Source: Candidatus Bathyarchaeota archaeon B26-1
GTDB lineage: Archaea; Thermoproteota; Bathyarchaeia; Bathyarchaeales; B26-1
Length of the DNA stretch: 5,637 bases
Assembly (NCBI GenBank): GCA_001593925.1
Contig: LUCD01000098.1
Coordinates: forward strand, 1-5,637
Direction of reading: 5' to 3'
The notes under the pieces are model-generated. The model ran no database searches. It saw only the letters and a program-made list of their open reading frames with translations, and had not been told where the DNA came from. Both the position numbers and the translations under genes were made by a program. Shown here piece after piece: positions 1 to 3,798 of the stretch (positions within the stretch are counted from its first letter, which is position 1; each line of letters begins with the position of its first letter).

Positions 1-1
1 T

Positions 2-661
2 GATAGGATATTCTTCGGCACGTTAGGATCAATCTTCAACGGCTCAACCAGTATACCGCATATTAACATAAGTCTCTTTGCGTCTAAAGGAACACTTTCA
101 TACACCAAGAAAGATTACTTGAGACAGGGATCGGAGGTTCTTTTGGAAGATATGGGAAAACCGGTAATTGTGAAAAGAAGATACGGCCAAGGACTTATAA
201 TCTGGTGTGGATTCAACTTTCCATATCACACAATAGTTACAGGCAATCGTGAAGAGAGAAAACTCTTGGTAGCCTTGTTCAAGATGATTTATTCCAACGA
301 GGATGATGGGACGCAGGTAAGACGGAAAAGGAATGACCCCGAAAGCATAGAGTTAATTTTAGACCAGCCGTCCAATAGGTCTCATTTCCTCCTTGTGAAG
401 GAGACTTATTTCCCTCCGTGGAGGGCCTACGATGAGAATGGGCGTCCTCTGAAGATTTATGAGAATCAATGGTCGAGGATGCTGGTGAAGCTTGAGCCGC
501 AGACCCGGACTGTGAAGCTGAGGTACGAGTGGGACTCGGTGGTTCTGCTTCCGCGGATACTCTCGTTGGCAGGAATCGTGTTGTCATTTGTGATCCCCTT
601 TGTTAGAACCAAGTTCCTCAGACTGCATGGAACCCATAAGTCAAAAGAAAACGTGGAGTAA
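2..661 (+). CDS. C-terminal part of an archaeal multi-pass membrane protein (PTPS-related/YfhO-like), cut by the left edge
   Basis: The reading frame is open from base 2 with no stop, so the gene begins outside the window. The TTG at 119 is internal, not a credible start. Visible are 219 residues and a TAA at 659-661. First comes a soluble region with a strand-rich piece ending in GLIIWCGFNFPYH, then a second domain with LVKETYFPPWRAYDENG. That order, followed by an aromatic-rich beta region, resembles the extracytoplasmic tail of archaeal '6-pyruvoyl-tetrahydropterin synthase-related' membrane proteins and of YfhO-like proteins, which are thought to act in surface glycan assembly. One hydrophobic segment lies at about 536-604 (SVVLLPRILSLAGIVLSFVI). 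It is followed by a basic tail, so the C-terminus is probably cytoplasmic. The missing N-terminal part would be expected to hold many membrane helices. The gene converges on the glycosyltransferase/flippase operon. The family call rests on remembered motif resemblance, and the substrate is unknown. Confidence 0.6.
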   Translation, partial: DRIFFGTLGSIFNGSTSIPHINISLFASKGTLSYTKKDYLRQGSEVLLEDMGKPVIVKRRYGQGLIIWCGFNFPYHTIVTGNREERKLLVALFKMIYSNEDDGTQVRRKRNDPESIELILDQPSNRSHFLLVKETYFPPWRAYDENGRPLKIYENQWSRMLVKLEPQTRTVKLRYEWDSVVLLPRILSLAGIVLSFVIPFVRTKFLRLHGTHKSKENVE

Positions 662-662
662 A

Positions 663-677
663 TTCTCTTTTCTTCTC
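663..677 (+). terminator. Pyrimidine/T-rich tract just after the membrane protein gene
   Basis: Two bases after the TAA stop the + strand runs through a nearly unbroken T/C tract (TTCTCTTTTCTTCTC). Archaeal RNA polymerase commonly terminates at T-rich stretches without a hairpin, so this is the likely 3' end of the transcript. The longest pure T run is only four, which makes the call tentative. Confidence 0.4.
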
Positions 678-711
678 ACATCGCCCTCAGTAATAGAAGG
701 GTAAATCTTAA

Positions 712-729
712 AGCCCAAAACTGGGGGCT
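712..729 (-). terminator. Small inverted repeat after the glycosyltransferase gene
   Basis: AGCCC (712-716) and GGGCT (725-729) form a 5-bp stem with an 8-nt loop, 5 nt beyond the TAG stop of the minus-strand glycosyltransferase. Read on the minus strand, the stem is followed by TTTAAGATTT, a weakly T-rich tail. It lies in the 73-nt gap between convergent genes, where a terminator is expected. The short stem makes this only a candidate. Confidence 0.35.
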
Positions 730-734
730 CTGAT

Positions 735-1490
735 CTAAACCCTAGTCGTGTCTACCGTGCTCAAGAACTCTTTTAGCCAGAAGTCAGCCTTGATCCCACA
801 TTCATACGTCCTCCACCACAGGAGATACTTTATCCGGAGGAGACGAGCGAAGGTTATCAACCAATCCAACAGGGTTCTTATCTTGTGTTTTCCACTCTTA
901 TGCCCCTCAAACTCCGCCTCGCATATCTTGAACTTGTTTCTCTCAGCCCAGAAGAGCAGCTCCACCTGAATCGAGAAGTCCTTAGCTTTCACGTGACGCC
1001 AAGGCAGCCGCTCCAGCATCTCTCCCCTCCAAACCCTCAATCCGCATGTCGGGTGGCTGACGCCCTTCAAACGTAAGATGTGCTCGCATAGCCACCTCGT
1101 CACCTTACGTTCCATCTTCCATCTGCCTTTCTCTCTCCCAACGACGAGGTCGCACTCTTCATTTTCCATCTTCTTCATAAGACTCTCCAGAGAGTCGACG
1201 GGGTGGTCGGCATCCATCTGTGCAACTAGGTCGCACTTGAGGGTGTACCATGCTAGGCATAACCCTAGGCATAGGCTTCTTCCATATCTCAACCTTTCAC
1301 TTAGTGGAGGTACCATGGCTCCATGCTGCTTCGCTATCTCTCCCGTCCCGTCTGGGCTTAAGTCATCCACGACGATAACTCTTAGATCGTAATCTTCCTT
1401 GAATCTTTCGTGTAGTTCGGGTAGGAGGCTCCGGATGCGTTCAGCCTCGTTGAAGGTCGGTATCACCACACCTAGACTTCTCTTGGTCAT
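735..1490 (-). CDS. Family 2 glycosyltransferase, DPM1-like (polyprenyl-phosphate sugar synthase type)
   Basis: This 251-residue GT-A glycosyltransferase probably moves a sugar from a nucleotide donor to a polyprenyl phosphate at the cytoplasmic membrane face. Visible motifs in order are VVIPTFNE (8-15), VVDDLSPDGT (40-49), the metal-binding DAD in QMDADHP (91-97), GREKGRW (118-124), and HPTCGLRVWR (146-155). The last matches the D-x-TSGFR motif of dolichyl-phosphate mannose synthases. A GKH motif near 200 resembles their GxSK element. The length fits single-domain DPM1 proteins, and no clear C-terminal membrane anchor is present, though the end is hydrophobic and Trp-rich. ATG at 1490 is chosen because the canonical N-terminal strand starts directly after it. 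A GGAGG (1504-1508) lies 13 nt upstream inside the preceding gene, whose stop is 4 nt away, so the two are almost surely co-transcribed and perhaps translationally coupled. The G-rich loop between residues 70 and 80 is degenerate (GRSLCLGLCLA). Donor sugar and acceptor cannot be read from the sequence. Confidence 0.88.
   Translation of the reverse strand: MTKRSLGVVIPTFNEAERIRSLLPELHERFKEDYDLRVIVVDDLSPDGTGEIAKQHGAMVPPLSERLRYGRSLCLGLCLAWYTLKCDLVAQMDADHPVDSLESLMKKMENEECDLVVGREKGRWKMERKVTRWLCEHILRLKGVSHPTCGLRVWRGEMLERLPWRHVKAKDFSIQVELLFWAERNKFKICEAEFEGHKSGKHKIRTLLDWLITFARLLRIKYLLWWRTYECGIKADFWLKEFLSTVDTTRV
1253..1273. repeat. Short direct repeat inside the glycosyltransferase gene
   Basis: CTAGGCATA occurs at 1253-1261 and again at 1265-1273, a 12-bp period. 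On the coding (minus) strand it encodes the repetitive stretch LCLGLCLA. It may be a small in-frame duplication in the loop where DPM1-like enzymes usually have a GLG motif, or it may be chance. Confidence 0.5.
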
Positions 1491-1494
1491 ATCT

Positions 1495-2430
1495 TCACGT
1501 CTTCCTCCTCTTCAAGGCGAGTAAACCCAACGCGTCGACGAAAGCGTTGTTGACCATGTCTAGGATTCCGAAGACCATCAGGCTGGCCTTCGGATACTCC
1601 GGCAGAATGGAGATCAAAGCGAACTCGAAGACCCCTAGGCCGCTCAAGGTTACGGGGATCAACCTCAAGATCGTTAGCATCGGGTGGAGGAGCATAGCTA
1701 ATGGGACGCTTAAGTAAAAGCCGCATGCTTGAGAGAGTATGCACCATTCAAACCCTCGAAGAATCAAGCCTATACAGGGGAACATGAAGATCACCAACGC
1801 GAAGCCCTTGAGCTCCTTTATGGACTTCTTCCATCCCTCCAAGAATGTTAACAGTTTATCCCCAAACCTCGGTATCTTCTTCACGATATCTTCCAGTAAG
1901 GTTATGTCCTTCCATATGTAGAGCAGGAACAACGCTCCTCCACCGGCCATCAAGACTGAGACAGCGATCCCTACCAACGTGAATTCGTACGGAAAGAAGA
2001 TGAAGGAGAAGATTATTATGCTCAATCCTCCAGCGAAACCTTTGAAGATAGCGTCGATCGCTATGGTTGTTGAGACAACCCCTAAACTCTTATCAAATCC
2101 GGTTTTGACGGGTAAACTTGCAGCTAAGTAACCTGTTCTACCCATGCTGAAGTTGCTGAAGAACATCCCAGTTAAATGGCTGAGAAACGCGTTTTTAAAT
2201 GAGATTTTGATTCCTATCTTCTGAAAGCAGAGTTTTAGGCGGAGACCCATGGTCAAAGCTTGGATGAAGTACGGTAGATCGCTCAGGAAGAAGAGAAACA
2301 GGTTTACGGATAGGATGGTCTCGGCAAACTTGGATAGGCCTGCGTAGCTTTCTATCACGCCGAATAAGACGGTGATGCTTATCAGAGACACGATGACGAA
2401 ACGAACTTTCCTCTCGATAATGACGCTCAT
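1495..2430 (-). CDS. Flippase-like membrane protein, LPG-synthase-TM/UPF0104 (AglD C-terminal-like)
   Basis: This is a 311-residue polytopic membrane protein. Hydrophobic segments lie at about 10-30, 38-60, 80-95, 118-145, 150-172, 210-232, 240-262 and 283-306, so roughly seven or eight helices. Two stretches match the conserved blocks of this family: SNFSMGRTGYLAA (92-104), equivalent to the usual N-x-x-PGR-x-GE block, and RLIPVTLSGLGVFEFA (256-271), equivalent to the LP-x-x-x-GLG-x-x-E block. In the first block the usual Pro and Glu are replaced (SMGRTGY). The family includes the membrane half of MprF and of haloarchaeal AglD. Its members are proposed to flip or help use lipid-linked substrates, but the biochemical role of most is unproven. 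ATG at 2430 is the only start after an in-frame TGA, with GGAGAAGG about 5-12 nt upstream. Its 3' end is 4 nt from the glycosyltransferase start, so the pair probably acts on the same polyprenyl-linked sugar. Confidence 0.82.
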   Translation of the reverse strand: MSVIIERKVRFVIVSLISITVLFGVIESYAGLSKFAETILSVNLFLFFLSDLPYFIQALTMGLRLKLCFQKIGIKISFKNAFLSHLTGMFFSNFSMGRTGYLAASLPVKTGFDKSLGVVSTTIAIDAIFKGFAGGLSIIIFSFIFFPYEFTLVGIAVSVLMAGGGALFLLYIWKDITLLEDIVKKIPRFGDKLLTFLEGWKKSIKELKGFALVIFMFPCIGLILRGFEWCILSQACGFYLSVPLAMLLHPMLTILRLIPVTLSGLGVFEFALISILPEYPKASLMVFGILDMVNNAFVDALGLLALKRRKT

Positions 2431-2561
2431 AGAGACCTTCTCCGGAGCGCTTCAAGCCTTAAGGTAACAGGCCCTCCAATTTTTCTTGCTTAATGTGTAA
2501 CCGATATGACTGTTTGCAGATATTATATAACTTGCGGACTCGTTTTTCATCCTTCGACTGT
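2431..2561. other. Intergenic region between taw1 and the flippase/glycosyltransferase operon
   Basis: This 131-nt minus-strand spacer contains the TATA box of the downstream operon and about 65 nt of leader. Apart from short palindromes such as CCTTAAGG and AGCGCT near 2440-2463 I see no stable structure. There is no clear T-rich terminator for taw1. Confidence 0.6.
2521..2530 (-). promoter_or_regulatory. TATA box for the flippase/glycosyltransferase operon
   Basis: On the minus strand this reads TTATATAATA, close to the archaeal TATA consensus, in otherwise mixed sequence. Transcription would start about 25 nt downstream, near 2498-2502, giving a leader of about 65-70 nt before the ATG at 2430. 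This suggests the operon is transcribed independently of taw1, although read-through is not excluded. Confidence 0.6.
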
Positions 2562-3512
2562 TCAAACCAGTAAAACAGCCCCGCTCGGTTCGTATTCCCC
2601 TTTAACTTGGTACCCGGTAAGTTCAGAGATTATCTCTGCGAACCGCCTTACGTCTTCCATGTATGGCATCGCATCTTTTGGCAGCCTCCTCTGGCTCTCT
2701 CCAACCCACTCGTAGGCTTTGACCTCGATGAAGCTGGGTTCCGCCTTCCTTATCAGCTTGGCGTATCCTTCATAGTTTCCGGTATTCCAGCCCTTAATCA
2801 CTGTGAGCCTTATAACCTTCCTCGTCTCTAAGCTCGGGAGGAGCTCCAAGGTTCTGTTCAGCCTCTCCCAACCATCCTTTATGAGGGGCCTCGAAACCTT
2901 GATGTACGTCTTCACGTCTGGGGCTGAGACGCTCACGTAGAGTTGGAAGGGGAGGGGACTCATCTCCTCTAGGACTTCGGGCATGGTTCCGTTCGTCACT
3001 AGGAACGTGATCATCCCCTTCTTTTCCGCCTCAACTATGAGTTCTGAGAGCCTTGGGTAGAGGGTGGGTTCCCCCGTTAGGCTCATCGTCATCATGGTAG
3101 GCTTGAGGGACTCCTCGAACTTCCTCCTATCCACCTTAGGGTTTCCCTTAAATCCTGAGAGCAGTTCCCTCCTCTTCTCTATGGCGTCTTCCACGATCTC
3201 TCTGGGCTCATCGAAACTCTTTAACTCGAGGGGGAATTCTCTCCATGAGAGTCCAGGCCTATCCCCAGAGTGGATTCTCCAACAGTATAGGCAGTGATGG
3301 TTACAGCCGATGTACGGCGTCATCTGTAGGCACCTGTGGCTCTCAACGGGGGGATACCACAATTCTTTGTAGCAAACCCTGTTAGACCTTAAGCTCTCCT
3401 TCGTCCACCTGCAGATCTTAACGGCGCCGTGCTTGTTCTTGCCTAGCAACCGGTAACCTTGTTTGAGATAGATTTTCTCGATGCTGGACAGTTGGACAGA
3501 ACCGAATTTCAA
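2562..3512 (-). CDS. taw1: Archaeal wyosine synthase, tRNA 4-demethylwyosine synthase (radical SAM)
   Basis: Taw1 (archaeal TYW1) condenses N1-methylguanosine-37 of tRNA-Phe with two carbons of pyruvate to form the tricyclic 4-demethylwyosine. It uses SAM and two iron-sulfur clusters in the cytoplasm. The 316-residue length is normal for the archaeal enzyme. The radical SAM CxxxCxxC is CNHHCLYC (C70, C74, C77). Upstream, C34, C47 and C61 lie in the family blocks VKICRWTK, CYK and SHRCLQMTP, and should bind the second cluster. K49 beside C47 matches the conserved lysine proposed to hold pyruvate. Further family blocks are SLTGEPTLYP (144-153), VTNGT (172-176), SVSAPD (194-199) and IEVKAYEWVG near the C-terminus. 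TTG at 3512 is the only usual start between the in-frame stop at 3561-3563 and the conserved N-terminal region, and AAGGTG sits 7 nt before it. The gene is divergent from ileS. Its product acts after Trm5, which is not in this window. Confidence 0.95.
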   Translation of the reverse strand: MKFGSVQLSSIEKIYLKQGYRLLGKNKHGAVKICRWTKESLRSNRVCYKELWYPPVESHRCLQMTPYIGCNHHCLYCWRIHSGDRPGLSWREFPLELKSFDEPREIVEDAIEKRRELLSGFKGNPKVDRRKFEESLKPTMMTMSLTGEPTLYPRLSELIVEAEKKGMITFLVTNGTMPEVLEEMSPLPFQLYVSVSAPDVKTYIKVSRPLIKDGWERLNRTLELLPSLETRKVIRLTVIKGWNTGNYEGYAKLIRKAEPSFIEVKAYEWVGESQRRLPKDAMPYMEDVRRFAEIISELTGYQVKGEYEPSGAVLLV

Positions 3513-3519
3513 CAGCGTG

Positions 3520-3525
3520 CACCTT
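3520..3525 (-). promoter_or_regulatory. Ribosome binding site of taw1
   Basis: AAGGTG on the minus strand, 7 nt upstream of the TTG at 3512. It is of the same GGTG type as the ileS site and supports the unusual TTG start. Confidence 0.6.
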
Positions 3526-3560
3526 GACCCTTCTTCAAGAATAAAAAGTGACAGGAGAGA

Positions 3561-3570
3561 TTAATATTTT
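3561..3570 (-). promoter_or_regulatory. Candidate TATA box for taw1
   Basis: On the minus strand it reads AAAATATTAA, preceded by an A-rich BRE-like base run. A start about 25 nt downstream, near 3536, would leave a leader of about 24 nt before the TTG. Another AT-rich element farther up (CTTTTTATTTTA, near 3601-3612) is an alternative, so the assignment is uncertain. Confidence 0.4.
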
Positions 3571-3633
3571 CATGAATCATTTAGGATATCCGTCTTAGGG
3601 CTAAAATAAAAAGCGCATCCTAAACCATTATCC

Positions 3634-3642
3634 TTATATTTA
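3634..3642 (+). promoter_or_regulatory. Candidate TATA box for ileS
   Basis: TTATATTTA on the + strand is the best TATA-like sequence before ileS. It predicts transcription starting near 3660-3666, exactly where the 5' strand of the leader's outer helix begins. The resulting leader is about 135 nt, long for an archaeal mRNA. The BRE is weak. Confidence 0.45.
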
Positions 3643-3660
3643 CCTTGGTGGAGTAGGCTT

Positions 3661-3791
3661 TAGGTGGGGTCGTAGGATGAGAGGTGGCCGCCAAATCCGT
3701 GGTTAACCGAGCTTCTACGTTCCGTCTCGAAGTTCGGACTCTCAGCACCTTTAGGTTGACCCCAACTTGATTCTAGCGAACTGAAAAGGTG
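3661..3791 (+). promoter_or_regulatory. Structured 5' leader of ileS, possible RNA switch
   Basis: Three nested helices can be drawn by hand. P1 is TGGGGTC 3665-3671 with GACCCCA 3758-3764 (7 bp). P2 is TGAGAG 3678-3683 with CTCTCA 3739-3744 (6 bp). P3 is CCGAGCTTC 3707-3715 with GAAGTTCGG 3729-3737 (9 bp, one G-U). Two competing pairings exist. CGTAGGA 3671-3677 with TTCTACG 3713-3719 (7 bp, one G-U) excludes P3. CACCTTT 3746-3752 pairs perfectly with AAAGGTG 3785-3791, which contains the ileS ribosome binding site. AGGTG also occurs at 3662-3666 and 3682-3686, so CACCT has two other possible partners. These features suggest a conformational control of ileS translation. It does not look like a tRNA, a box C/D or H/ACA RNA, or a bacterial T-box. 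No energies were calculated and conservation is unknown, so function is inference. Confidence 0.45.
3677..3706 (+). other. Possible 9-codon upstream ORF in the ileS leader
   Basis: ATG at 3677 opens a short frame, MRGGRQIRG, ending with TAA at 3704-3706, immediately before helix P3. It contains one Ile codon (ATC, 3695-3697). A GGTG lies about 10 nt upstream, but if transcription starts near 3662 that site would be at the very 5' end. Short ATG frames arise easily by chance, and nothing shows this one is translated. Confidence 0.2.
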
Positions 3792-3793
3792 AT
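3787..3793 (+). promoter_or_regulatory. Ribosome binding site of ileS
   Basis: AGGTGAT, 5 nt before the GTG at 3799, is a strong match to the archaeal 16S tail complement. It fixes the start, because an in-frame TGA at 3793-3795 leaves GTG as the first possible codon but one. Together with the As before it, it is perfectly complementary to 3746-3752 in the leader. Confidence 0.75.
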
Positions 3794-3798
3794 GATCC

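Noticed and set aside
119..661. TTG at 119 as the true start of the left-edge gene
   Set aside because: The same frame is open all the way to base 2 with protein-like sequence, so the gene continues beyond the window.
1078..1392. 104-codon + strand frame opposite the glycosyltransferase
   Set aside because: It is a shadow of a well-supported GT2 gene. Its Ser/His/Leu-rich composition is typical of antisense translation.
3665..3765. A 7-bp closing stem plus an unpaired A, suggestive of a tRNA acceptor stem with discriminator
   Set aside because: There is no T-arm with a TTCRANN loop next to the 3' strand, no D-arm, and no anticodon arm in register. The internal helices are nested rather than cloverleaf.
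3661..3798. A bacterial-type T-box riboswitch before ileS
   Set aside because: There is no conserved T-box bulge sequence, no specifier loop layout and no intrinsic terminator, and T-boxes are not known from archaea.
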